NCBI RefSeq assembly: GCF_014647875.1
Contig: NZ_BMQA01000003.1
Coordinates: forward strand, 124,001-188,000
DNA from: Streptomyces brasiliensis
GTDB taxonomy: Bacteria > Actinomycetota > Actinomycetes > Streptomycetales > Streptomycetaceae
DNA length: 64,000 nt
Direction: 5' to 3'
Part shown: in pieces, positions 17,640 through 25,952 of the stretch
Numbering within the stretch: the first letter of the stretch is position 1
Layout of the letters: the number at the start of each line of letters is the position of its first letter
Notes under the pieces: model-generated
Told to the model about the DNA's origin: nothing
Databases searched by the model: none
What the model saw: the letters and a program-made list of their open reading frames with translations, nothing else
Position numbers and translations under genes: made by a program

Positions 17640-19130
17640 ATGCCGCTGTCACCCGACCACATCCGCACCACCGTCGAGACCTACCTCGCTCGCCACCCTC
17701 ACGAGCGCGCGCGGCTCAGCGGCCTCCTGGGCGCCCTCGACCGTCCCACCGATATCGCCAGCCGCTCCACCTTCACCGGACACGTCACCTGCGGCGCGAT
17801 CGTCATCGATCCGCTCGGCCGCGTCCTGCACGTGCTGCACCTGGCGAGCGGCAAAGTCCTCGCTCCCGGCGGACACACCGAGCCCGAGGACGAGTCCCTG
17901 GCAGGGGCGGCTCTTCGGGAGCTGCACGAGGAGACCGGGATCCCGCCCCAGGCCGTGGCACCGTGGCCCGGCTACGAGACTGTCCCGTTCGACATCGACA
18001 TACACGACATCGACGCCCACCCGGGCAAGGGGGAACCCGGCCACCGGCACTTCGACCTCCGGTTCCTCTTCCGCCTGCAGACCGCGGCAGAGGTGCCGCT
18101 GGTACTGCAGGAAGAAGAGGTCGGCGGCATCGAATGGCGTCCCGCGCACAGGGTGGCCTCCCCCTCCCTGCGCCAGAAGCTGCTCAAGCTCCCGCCCGGA
18201 ACCGGACCGGCGACCGCCAACGCCTCGGCCCTGATCTACAACGACCGTGGCGAGTACCTGCTCCACCTGCGCGACTACTTCCCCGGCCGGATCTGGGAGC
18301 CGGGGATGTGGTCACTGCTGGGTGGCGGCCGAGAGCCCCAGGACGCCACCCTGAAGCACACTGTGCGGCGCGAACTGGCCGAGGAAGCCGGCCTCCACAT
18401 CGCCGACCTGACCCCGTTCGGCATCGAGGAAGCAACCGACGACGCCTGCGGGACCGTACCCATCGCCATCTACGCCGGCCGCTGGAACGGTGACCCCCGC
18501 GAACTCCACCTGACGGAAGGGGTGATGCTGGCCTGGTTCGCCCCCGACGACCTCCACCGCCTCCGCATCGCAGACACCACCAGCGCCCTCGTACGGCGCC
18601 ACGCCGCCAGCCGCCCGGTCGGCGCATCCCGCACCGTGTCGCAGAGCGGGCCCGCATCGCACGAGGGGCGCCGCCCGGCCGCTCCGCACGGCACGGTTCC
18701 CAACATCATCGGCGTTCACCTCTACCTGGAACGGCCTGACGGGACGGTGCTGCTCGGGCTGCGCCACCCCGACTCCAACTTCGCGCCTTCCACCTGGCAC
18801 GTCCTGGCCGGCCACTGCGAGCAGGAGAGCGCCATTACCTGCCTGATCAGAGAGGCATGGGAGGAGGCCGGTCTGCGCATCGAACGACAGGACGTCGAAC
18901 TCGTCCACGTCGTCCACCACATCGACCGGGCCGGGGGCCGGCCCCGCATGGGCCTGTTCTTCCGCGCTCGGACCTGGGGCGGCGAGCCGGAACTACGCGA
19001 GCCGGACAAGTGCACCCAGTGGAAGTTCTGGGATCCGGCCGCCCTCCCCGAGGACCTCGTCCCCTATACCAGGGTCGCCATCGAGGGCATCCGGGCCGGC
19101 CGCTCCTACTCCGAAACGGGCTGGGTGTGA
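17640..19130 (+). CDS. triple NUDIX-domain protein
   Basis: ATG 17640 with GAGG about ten bases upstream. The 496-residue protein has three NUDIX units. Box 1 (GGHTEPEDESLAGAALREL then HEETGI, near residue 80) has one extra residue before its first glutamate. Box 2 (GGGREPQDATLKHTVRRELA then EEAGL) is near residue 223. Box 3 (GHCEQESAITCLIREAWEEA then GL) is near residue 385. All three keep the RExxxEE metal-binding core. Three fused NUDIX domains are unusual; most family members have one. It may act as a multi-substrate nucleotide hydrolase or a scaffold. Confidence 0.85.
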   Translation: MPLSPDHIRTTVETYLARHPHERARLSGLLGALDRPTDIASRSTFTGHVTCGAIVIDPLGRVLHVLHLASGKVLAPGGHTEPEDESLAGAALRELHEETGIPPQAVAPWPGYETVPFDIDIHDIDAHPGKGEPGHRHFDLRFLFRLQTAAEVPLVLQEEEVGGIEWRPAHRVASPSLRQKLLKLPPGTGPATANASALIYNDRGEYLLHLRDYFPGRIWEPGMWSLLGGGREPQDATLKHTVRRELAEEAGLHIADLTPFGIEEATDDACGTVPIAIYAGRWNGDPRELHLTEGVMLAWFAPDDLHRLRIADTTSALVRRHAASRPVGASRTVSQSGPASHEGRRPAAPHGTVPNIIGVHLYLERPDGTVLLGLRHPDSNFAPSTWHVLAGHCEQESAITCLIREAWEEAGLRIERQDVELVHVVHHIDRAGGRPRMGLFFRARTWGGEPELREPDKCTQWKFWDPAALPEDLVPYTRVAIEGIRAGRSYSETGWV

Positions 19131-19132
19131 AC

Positions 19133-19387
19133 ATGGCCGCTTCCATGCACCCGGACCTCCCGCCCGAGGAAGTGCGGCAGCTCGCCGAAACAAGCAGTGG
19201 GCTACATCGCCAGCTGGTCGGACACCTCCGCGGCCCGCGAGAGCAGCCGGGTGTGACGGGCCGACGGAGCAGGGGGCGGGACATGGTCCACCCTGAAGAT
19301 TCCGTCACGGAGCAACCCCCGTTCACCTTCCATGGGCCGCTGAACGCAACGAACCACACCGCATCTATCGGAGGCATGTGTGCCTGA
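19133..19387 (+). CDS. possible small protein of 84 residues
   Basis: An ATG two bases after the triple-NUDIX stop opens a frame of 84 codons that ends eight bases inside the next gene. The first half (MAASMHPDLPPEEVRQLAET) looks protein-like with moderate GC bias at third positions. The second half is less convincing, and no ribosome site is evident. It may be a coupled small gene or just leader sequence for the ASCH-NUDIX gene. Confidence 0.35.
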   Translation: MAASMHPDLPPEEVRQLAETSSGLHRQLVGHLRGPREQPGVTGRRSRGRDMVHPEDSVTEQPPFTFHGPLNATNHTASIGGMCA

Positions 19388-20282
19388 CGACACCCAACAG
19401 GCGATCCCAGCCGTCCGGAGTCCGGCGGCCAGAGAGGAACGGCAAGAGCACCACATGCGCCTGCTCCCGCGGTACTACCGCCTAGTGGAAGCAGGCCGCA
19501 AGACGATCGAAGTGAGGGTGGCCACCCCGCGGAAGCGCGCCGTTGCCGTCGGCGACACGGTCGTCTTCCACGACCGCGACACCGGCCGGGAGCTCGACGT
19601 CATCGTGCAGCGGATCACCCCGTACCCCTCCTTCGAGGATCTGCTCAGTTCAGAGGACCCCGCGCGCATCGACCCGAACGGGCCGCCCGGAGAACTGCTC
19701 GCCAACCTGCGAAGCATCTACCCGCCAGCCAAGGAGGGCCTCGGCGTCCTCGCCTTCGCATTCGACCACCGCCCTGCACGGCCAGGCCGACCGATGCCGA
19801 TGACGCCTGCGCAGTACGCGCACACCGTCCCCCACCACACGGTGTATGGCTGCCTGTACATCCGCGACGAACACGACCGGCCAGTTCAACTGCGCTCGGT
19901 CTACGGCTCGCGCCTCTGGCAGTTCCCGGGCGGCAACCTGGACGCCCAAGGAGAGGACCCGCTGCAAACCGCTCGCCGCGAAGCAGTGGAAGAGACCGGC
20001 CTCGAACTGGGCCTGGATACGCCGAAGCTTCTCCTCACGCACTTCCTGCACGCCGGGCCCCGCCTGCCGCTGAACAAGGTAGGGCTCATCTTCGACGGAG
20101 GGCGGCTGACCGCAGAGCAGCTCGGTCGGATCCGGCTCGATCCCGCCGAGCACGACATGTGGGCCGTGCACGACCTCGCCACCTGGCAGGGACTGATGGC
20201 GCCGCGCGCCTTCGCCCGCCTCGACGCCATCGAACAGGCCCGTCGTGGCGAAGGCCCCGCCTACCTCACCACGCACACCTGA
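19380..20282 (+). CDS. ASCH-NUDIX fusion protein
   Basis: GTG 19380 with GGAGG five bases upstream. The N-terminal ~125 residues look like an ASCH domain (RYYRLVEAGRKTIEVRVATP, then VGDTVVFHDR). This fold is related to PUA and EVE and is often linked to RNA, modified bases or acetylcytidine hydrolysis. A NUDIX domain follows, with box GGNLDAQGEDPLQTARREAV then EETGL (one extra residue, near residue 182). The fusion of a base- or RNA-recognition fold to a nucleotide hydrolase suggests action on modified nucleotides. About 300 residues in total. Confidence 0.8.
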   Translation: MPDDTQQAIPAVRSPAAREERQEHHMRLLPRYYRLVEAGRKTIEVRVATPRKRAVAVGDTVVFHDRDTGRELDVIVQRITPYPSFEDLLSSEDPARIDPNGPPGELLANLRSIYPPAKEGLGVLAFAFDHRPARPGRPMPMTPAQYAHTVPHHTVYGCLYIRDEHDRPVQLRSVYGSRLWQFPGGNLDAQGEDPLQTARREAVEETGLELGLDTPKLLLTHFLHAGPRLPLNKVGLIFDGGRLTAEQLGRIRLDPAEHDMWAVHDLATWQGLMAPRAFARLDAIEQARRGEGPAYLTTHT

Positions 20283-20311
20283 TCCCCAGCGCACCCACCC
20301 AGGAGGCAATC

Positions 20312-21511
20312 GTGGCCGCCGAGGACACCAACACACGGGCCTGGCATATGTATGGGCAGCGACAACTGGCTCGCGCCTACACCCCGCCCGTCCCCGACCA
20401 GCTCACCTGGACGCCTTGGGAAGGGGTCGGACCGGGAGCAGAAGTCCTCGGTGACGTCACCGGCCGCCGCGTCCTGGACATCGGTTCGGGAGCTGGCCAC
20501 CACGCCGTCCATCTCGCCCAGGCGCACGGAGCCCGCGTCACCGGAATCGAGCTGTCCCCGACCCAGCACGAACGCGCCATCTCCGCCCACACGAACGTGG
20601 AGGGCGTGGAGTTCGTCCAAGGAGACGTGGCCGAGTACCTGGCTGGCACCGCGCCGTTCGACGCCGCATACGCGATCGGGACGCTCGGGTTCCTCGATCC
20701 GCACCGCTCCCTGCCCGCGCTGCGCGACGGACTGCGCCCCGGTGCCCCTCTGATCCTCTCGCTCCTCCACACCGACTTGCACGGCCGCGGCCCGTCCACG
20801 GAGGTGGCGCCGCGCGAGCAGATGATCCTGCTGCGCGACGATCCGCCCCTGCCGACGCAGATGTGGGTCCTGTCACCGCAGCTTTGGGAGGACCTGCTCA
20901 CCGAGTACGGCTTCCGCGTCGAGGCCATCGACCTGCTGCCTCACCCCGACGAGGGCGCCACGGTTATCCAGCAGCTCATCCACGCCCGGCGCCTTCCCGA
21001 CCGGCCGGCGCGAGTCTCCAGCCGGCCCCGCAGCACCCGAGCGCCAGCAGCCCACGCAGCCGTCGGCGTCGGAGCGATCCTGCTGAGCGAACAGGGCATT
21101 CTGCTGGGCCGACACCGACGCGGCACCCTCGAACTGCCCGGTGGGAGTGTGGAGGCCGGGGAATCCTTCGAGGACGCGGTGATCCGAGAACTCGGCGAGG
21201 AAACCGGTCTGGTCGCTCGGACCGGCGACGTCCAGCTCCTGGGCACGCTGGTCGACCACGTCGAAGGTGTCCTGCGGGTCACCGTCGGCGCACTCGTCCA
21301 CGCCTGGCAGGGGCAGCCGACCACGCAGCCGGACGAAAGCGTCGGCGACTGGGCTTGGCACCCGCTCGATCAACTGCCCGACGGCCTGTTCGTGTGCAGC
21401 GCCCAGATCCTCACCGCATGGCGGCCCGACCTGGCCATCGACCACTCGCCAGCGCACTTCACGCATTTCGCATCCGGACCAGCGGCCACGCCTGGCGACG
21501 GCCTGGCCTGA
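20312..21511 (+). CDS. methyltransferase-NUDIX fusion protein
   Basis: GTG 20312 is chosen for the AGGAGG upstream (20301-20306). Residues ~1-225 form a class I methyltransferase with motif I RVLDIGSGAGHHAVHLAQ near residue 50 and VTGIELSPTQHERA after it. Residues ~245-380 form a canonical NUDIX domain (GGSVEAGESFEDAVIRELGE then ETGL near residue 276). Joining a methyl transfer domain to a pyrophosphohydrolase again points to modified nucleotides or nucleotide-linked metabolites. It lies 29 bp after the ASCH-NUDIX gene. Confidence 0.85.
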   Translation: MAAEDTNTRAWHMYGQRQLARAYTPPVPDQLTWTPWEGVGPGAEVLGDVTGRRVLDIGSGAGHHAVHLAQAHGARVTGIELSPTQHERAISAHTNVEGVEFVQGDVAEYLAGTAPFDAAYAIGTLGFLDPHRSLPALRDGLRPGAPLILSLLHTDLHGRGPSTEVAPREQMILLRDDPPLPTQMWVLSPQLWEDLLTEYGFRVEAIDLLPHPDEGATVIQQLIHARRLPDRPARVSSRPRSTRAPAAHAAVGVGAILLSEQGILLGRHRRGTLELPGGSVEAGESFEDAVIRELGEETGLVARTGDVQLLGTLVDHVEGVLRVTVGALVHAWQGQPTTQPDESVGDWAWHPLDQLPDGLFVCSAQILTAWRPDLAIDHSPAHFTHFASGPAATPGDGLA

Positions 21512-21571
21512 CCGCCGACACCGACGTCCACCTGTCGTGCCGCTCCTCTTTTAGCGTCGAAGGAGACGTAG

Positions 21572-22222
21572 TTGAAGATCGTGCTGATGTCCGACCCTCG
21601 GGTCGCCGCCATCCCTGTCCAGGAATGCGGCGAGGAACTCATCGACACACGGGCGTCCGGCCTGTTTCTCATCGATCAACGCAAACAGGACCCCGACGGC
21701 CACTTCGCGCACCTGCGGCACGGGCTCATCGAGCGCCTGGAACACGCCCAGCGACTGCTTCCCACTGAGTTCCGCCTGCTCGTCGTCGAGGGGTACCGGC
21801 CTCCGGCGCTCCAGCGGGCGTACTTCGAGGAGTACGCGACCGAGCTGCGTCGCGGAAACCCCGACTGGAGCGACAGCCGCGTCCACGAGGCCGCAAGCCG
21901 CTACGTCTCCCCACCGGAGATCGCGCCGCACAGCGCCGGCGCGGCCGTCGACCTGACCCTCGCGGCCTCGGACGGCCAGGAGGTGGACATGGGGACGAGG
22001 ATGAACGCCTCCCCAGAGGAAAGCGACGGCGCCTGCTACACCCGCGCGAACTCGATCAGCGGCGCTGCCCGGGCCCATCGCGACACGCTCTGCCGCGTCA
22101 TGTCAGCCGCCGGTTTTGTGAACTATCCAACGGAGTGGTGGCATTTCAGCTATGGAGACCGATACTGGGCCCTCCACACCGGCCAGGCAGCCGCGGTCTA
22201 CGGACCACGCGACCGCACGTAA
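21572..22222 (+). CDS. VanX-like D-Ala-D-Ala dipeptidase family protein
   Basis: TTG start with GAAGGAG about nine bases upstream; 216 residues. Motifs of peptidase family M15D are complete: VVEGYRPP near residue 70, the zinc-binding HSAGAAVDL near residue 119, and EWWHFSYGD near residue 187, which supplies the catalytic Glu and a zinc His. VanX enzymes cleave D-Ala-D-Ala dipeptide. No vanH, vanA or vanRS is nearby, so a resistance role is doubtful. It may cleave another dipeptide linked to the island's product. Confidence 0.82.
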   Translation: MKIVLMSDPRVAAIPVQECGEELIDTRASGLFLIDQRKQDPDGHFAHLRHGLIERLEHAQRLLPTEFRLLVVEGYRPPALQRAYFEEYATELRRGNPDWSDSRVHEAASRYVSPPEIAPHSAGAAVDLTLAASDGQEVDMGTRMNASPEESDGACYTRANSISGAARAHRDTLCRVMSAAGFVNYPTEWWHFSYGDRYWALHTGQAAAVYGPRDRT

Positions 22223-22261
22223 GCAGCAGCTATCAGCAGTACCGCGAGGGAGCGCGACATC

Positions 22262-22780
22262 GTGAGCAAGCCGACCGCCGTCCTGCTCATCGGGATCACC
22301 GGCTCCGGCAAGACACACCTTGCACAGGCCCTCGCCACGACGGGCCTTGTCCGCCTCAGCGTTGACGAGGAGGTCCACCGCCTCCACGGCCGGTATGGGG
22401 TCGACTACCCCGAGCACGGGTATTTCGAGCGCGAGGCTCCTGCGGTCGAGACGGTACGTGCGCAGCTCACTGAGCACCTGCGCGCGGGCCGTGCCGTCGT
22501 CCTCGACCACGGCCTGTGGCGTCGTTCCGATCGCGAGGAATGGAAGAAGACAGTCCGGGCCGCGGGTGCACTCCCGCTGCTCGTCTACCTGCCGGCCTCC
22601 AGGGAGGAGCTCCTGCGGCGCCTCGCCGCGCGCAACCAGCGCAAGGACGCCAATGCCTTGAACGTGACTTCCGAAGCCTTGGACGACTTCTTCGCTCGGT
22701 TCGAACCGCCTACCGACGATGAAGGTGCCGTCATCACCTACAACGGCGACGCAGAGCTCATCCGCTCCATGATCCGATGA
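22262..22780 (+). CDS. P-loop kinase-like ATPase
   Basis: GTG 22262 with GAGGGAG upstream. The 172-residue protein starts with a Walker A loop (GITGSGKTH, residues ~11-19), has a DHG strand in VVLDHGLWRR near residue 82, and a LID-like LRRLAARNQRKD near residue 118. This resembles small AAA/zeta-type or gluconate-kinase-like phosphotransferases. The substrate is unknown. Its 3' end overlaps the convergent amidase gene by 23 bp, with no terminator visible. Confidence 0.72.
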   Translation: MSKPTAVLLIGITGSGKTHLAQALATTGLVRLSVDEEVHRLHGRYGVDYPEHGYFEREAPAVETVRAQLTEHLRAGRAVVLDHGLWRRSDREEWKKTVRAAGALPLLVYLPASREELLRRLAARNQRKDANALNVTSEALDDFFARFEPPTDDEGAVITYNGDAELIRSMIR

Positions 22781-24203
22781 CCCCGGCCGTCCCGCCGAGC
22801 AGAGGCGCCAGGTGCTCGGCCATCACGAGCAAGGACCGCTCCGAATAGGCCGGTCCTACCAGCTGCACACCGATCGGGAGGCCATCGGCGCTACGCGCAG
22901 CAGGCATGACCAGGCTGGGCAGACCGACGTGGCTGGTCAGGTTGGCCCAGCCGGTCTGGTCGAAGAAGCTCCGCTCAACGCCGTCGACCACGAGAGAGCG
23001 GCTCCCGGCCGGGGTCGCCGCCGTAGGAGCGGCGGGCGTAATGAGGACGTCGTGCTGGGCGTCGGCGAAGAACCGGTGCCACGTCTGCCGGAGGCGATGG
23101 CGCTCCTCGTTGGCGCGGAGCCAGACACGGTGTGTCTGCGTTCGGTGGCGGAGGAAGGCGGCTCGAGGGCTCGCATCGTCCGTGTGCAGGTCACGGGCAG
23201 CGGCGAGTTCGGCGGCGCTAGCGTCGTCGTCGGTGGCTGCGGTCGTGGTGGCGTAGAGGAGCTGCTCGAAGAGGCGCAGAGAGTCAGCGAAGCCGACCGG
23301 CCCCGTGGTGTGGCGGACACTCGCGCCGGCGGAGGTCAGCGTCCGTTCGACGGTGGCGAGAGCATCGGCGGTGTTGCGGTCGACTGGGCAGCTCGCGTCG
23401 TCGGCCCACATTGCCACGCGGAGCTGGCCGATCTCGCGTTGCGCCGTGGGCAGCGTGACGCTCCAGGGGTTGTTCTCGTCGGGCGACGGTGTCGTCAGTG
23501 CGGCGAGGAGCAGGTCGAGGTCTCGGGGGTGCCGGGCCAGGGGGCCGGGGGTGACCATGTCGCTGCTGGTGATCCACCCCGGCGGGCGAGGGACGTGGCC
23601 GCGGGCTGGGATGAGTCCCTGCGTGGGGCGCAGGCCGTAGACACCGCAGTAGTGGGCGGGGAGCCGCAGGGAGCCGGCGAGGTCGCTGCCGAGGTCGGCG
23701 GGGGTCAGACGGGCGGCGACTGCTGCGGCGGGGCCGCCGGAGGAGCCGCCGGTAGTGCGCTTGGGGTCATGCGGGTTAAGCGTGGGGCCGAACAGGACGT
23801 TGTCGGTGTGCAGGTCTTGGCAGTACGCCGGGGTATTGGTCTTGCCCATGATGACGGCGCCTTGGTGGCGGAGCCGGGCGACGGCGTCGGCGTCGTGTGC
23901 GGGAACGTGATCGGCGAGGTCTTCGGCACCGCTGGTGGTGCGCAGGCCGGCAGTCTCGAAGCTGTCCTTGATCGTGAGGGGAAGGCCGTCGAGGATGCCG
24001 GTGCTCTCGTTGCGGGCGCGGCGTTCGTCGGCTGCGTGTGCGACGGCTCGGGCAGTGCTGTCGTCGCGGGTGACGACGGCGTTGATCTGGCTGGCGTCGA
24101 TCTGCGCCAGGTGGAGGTCGAGCAGTTCGCGGCTGGAGATCTCGCGGCGATCCAGGGCCTGGAGCTGGACGTGGGCGGGCTGGTGGGTGAGGTCGGTCGT
24201 CAT
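22758..24203 (-). CDS. amidase signature family protein
   Basis: A 481-residue amidase-signature enzyme. The catalytic triad is visible: Lys in LTIKDSFETAG near residue 77, Ser in GGSSGGPAAAVAA near residue 150, and Ser in GSDLAGSLRLPA near residue 175. This family hydrolyses carboxamides (for example indoleacetamide or acyl-amino amides). It is convergent with the kinase gene, and its start overlaps the 3' end of the membrane-protein gene (ATGA), so it is transcribed with the module to its right. Confidence 0.93.
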   Translation of the reverse strand: MTTDLTHQPAHVQLQALDRREISSRELLDLHLAQIDASQINAVVTRDDSTARAVAHAADERRARNESTGILDGLPLTIKDSFETAGLRTTSGAEDLADHVPAHDADAVARLRHQGAVIMGKTNTPAYCQDLHTDNVLFGPTLNPHDPKRTTGGSSGGPAAAVAARLTPADLGSDLAGSLRLPAHYCGVYGLRPTQGLIPARGHVPRPPGWITSSDMVTPGPLARHPRDLDLLLAALTTPSPDENNPWSVTLPTAQREIGQLRVAMWADDASCPVDRNTADALATVERTLTSAGASVRHTTGPVGFADSLRLFEQLLYATTTAATDDDASAAELAAARDLHTDDASPRAAFLRHRTQTHRVWLRANEERHRLRQTWHRFFADAQHDVLITPAAPTAATPAGSRSLVVDGVERSFFDQTGWANLTSHVGLPSLVMPAARSADGLPIGVQLVGPAYSERSLLVMAEHLAPLLGGTAGVIGSWSG

Positions 24204-25408
24204 GCGGAGACCTGCTCAAGGTGGGGGGCTCGTGCGGGCTGGCGGGGCAGGTGGCGCGCTACGTCGAGGAGAGCGTCGATGTCGTCCATGGGCCTGCTGG
24301 TCTGGCGTTCGGAGTCGGCGAACTCGGTGAGCTGGTCGGTCTCCGGGCGGGTACCGGCGGCCCGGGCGGCGATTCCGGCGAGGATCTGGTCGGCGGTGAC
24401 GGCCGCGGACAGCTCTTCTCCGTGAAGTCCTCGCGCCCGGTGGCGGGCTTCGCTGGCTTCGCGGACTGCGGCATCTAGGTACTGACGGATCACGAACCGT
24501 CCGTCTCGGATCTCGACTGCTCGGCGGTAGAGCCGGATCGAGATGCTGCGGAAGCGGCGCCTCTGGGCCGGGTCGACTCGGTCGATCGGCAGTGCGATCT
24601 CGGGCGCCTCGCTGTAGAACGCCAGCCACAGGGGGCGTAGGCCGTAGTAGCTGCGGTATTGCTTGATCCGGTACTGGAGACTCTGAGCCTGATCGTTGAT
24701 GGTGGGCACTAGCCAGCCGATGAGCGTGAGCATGGCTCCGACATCGCCGCAGGTCCACGCGAAGCCCTCCCACTCCGCGAGCGACGCGTTGAAGGCACCG
24801 GCGATCACGTTCCCGATGCGCACGGCGCTGTATCCGAGAGTGACGGTCGCGCCGAGGGCGACGATGCGCAGGCCGATACGGACGGACCCGCGTGTGCTGC
24901 GGTGGGCCAGGCGCCAGCAGGCACGGGCGAGGGACAGTTCGCCGATGGTGTAGGCCGTGACGTACAGGGTGAGATACGCGGCGTACCAGCCATCATGCGC
25001 GTAGTACAGCGTGAAGTTGATCGGTCGCGGCGCGTTCGGCGTCAGCAGGGCGAACAGCACCAGCAGCCCTGCGATCACAGCGAAGCCTGCGGCTAGCCAC
25101 TCCCGTGCCCTCCTGCGGGCAACTTCGGGGGGTGATCCCCAGTAGGTGAGGACGATCTGCTGGCAGGCGAGCAGCGCGACCACGCACCCCATCGCCAGGG
25201 GTACGGAGAGGTTCACCACGCCCAGGACATGATCGAGGTACTGCCACATCAGTGTGATGGAGAACAGGAACGACAGCCCTGACAGCAGGAAGACGGCGGC
25301 CAGCGCGGTGAAGGCGGGGTCTCGGCGGCGGGTCGGCACGTCCCACAGCAAGCAGAGGAAGCCGAGCGTGGCGACGACGAGGCTGATCGGGTGGAGCAGG
25401 TCCTTCAC
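24200..25408 (-). CDS. MAB_1171c-type membrane protein
   Basis: The true start is probably GTG 25408, which forms a GTGA overlap with the protease gene; the frame is also open further upstream. The 402-residue protein has about seven membrane segments in its first 240 residues. A cytoplasmic C-terminal part follows, with LRPLWLAFYSEAPEIALP and RLYRRAVEIRDGRFVIRQYL, typical of the MAB_1171c/DUF6545 group of putative transporters. These sit beside XRE regulators and ImmA-like proteins in many Streptomyces genomes, as here. The transport role in that family is only putative. Confidence 0.7.
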   Translation of the reverse strand: MKDLLHPISLVVATLGFLCLLWDVPTRRRDPAFTALAAVFLLSGLSFLFSITLMWQYLDHVLGVVNLSVPLAMGCVVALLACQQIVLTYWGSPPEVARRRAREWLAAGFAVIAGLLVLFALLTPNAPRPINFTLYYAHDGWYAAYLTLYVTAYTIGELSLARACWRLAHRSTRGSVRIGLRIVALGATVTLGYSAVRIGNVIAGAFNASLAEWEGFAWTCGDVGAMLTLIGWLVPTINDQAQSLQYRIKQYRSYYGLRPLWLAFYSEAPEIALPIDRVDPAQRRRFRSISIRLYRRAVEIRDGRFVIRQYLDAAVREASEARHRARGLHGEELSAAVTADQILAGIAARAAGTRPETDQLTEFADSERQTSRPMDDIDALLDVARHLPRQPARAPHLEQVSA

Positions 25409-25917
25409 GGCCGGGCCACCCGTCGGCGCAGCAGCGTGTGCGTGACCCGGTCCTGCACTTCGTCTCCGGAGGACTCGTCGCTGCGCAGCCACCGGTCGAT
25501 GATCCGGCGCTGGATCAACGAGGCGAGGAGCTCGGTGTCCCGCTCCTCGTCCTCGTCGTACTTGGTACGGCCCAGCATCATCTCGACGGTGGCCGAGCCC
25601 ACGCTGGTGAAGATGGTTGAGGAGAGCGCAGACGCCGGGCGGTTCTCATGGTGACCGAGCAGCAGGTGGCTGAACTCGTGGGCGATGATGTGGTCCTGGT
25701 GCAGGGAGCTGGTCCGCGGGTCGTAGTACACGTGGAAGGCACTCTCCGTGACGGCGCATGCCCCGCACACGGAGGGCGCCTGCTCACGGGCCTCCAGGAC
25801 CACCTTCCGTCCCGTGCGGCGTGAGACCTCGTCGCTGAGGTCGCGGATATTGGTGACATGCGGGAGCTGCAGCTCGGCCAAGAGGTCAGGCCGGCGCAGC
25901 CTACGTGCGGACCACAT
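25405..25917 (-). CDS. ImmA/IrrE-like HExxH metalloprotease
   Basis: A 170-residue protein with the zinc-protease motif HEFSHLLLGHH near residue 80 (HExxH). The rest is helical. ImmA/IrrE proteins often act with an XRE repressor encoded next door and cleave or inactivate it; the XRE gene lies 35 bp upstream. The three-gene set XRE, protease and membrane protein is in one leftward operon. Whether it acts in stress sensing or as a toxin component is not clear from the sequence. Confidence 0.75.
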   Translation of the reverse strand: MWSARRLRRPDLLAELQLPHVTNIRDLSDEVSRRTGRKVVLEAREQAPSVCGACAVTESAFHVYYDPRTSSLHQDHIIAHEFSHLLLGHHENRPASALSSTIFTSVGSATVEMMLGRTKYDEDEERDTELLASLIQRRIIDRWLRSDESSGDEVQDRVTHTLLRRRVARP

Positions 25918-25952
25918 TGCTTTTCCTTGATCACTTACTGAACGCGGCCGTT

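Noticed and set aside
22812..24425. 537-codon open frame on the plus strand
   Set aside because: Antisense to the amidase and membrane-protein genes, whose frames have clear motifs; a usual high-GC shadow frame.
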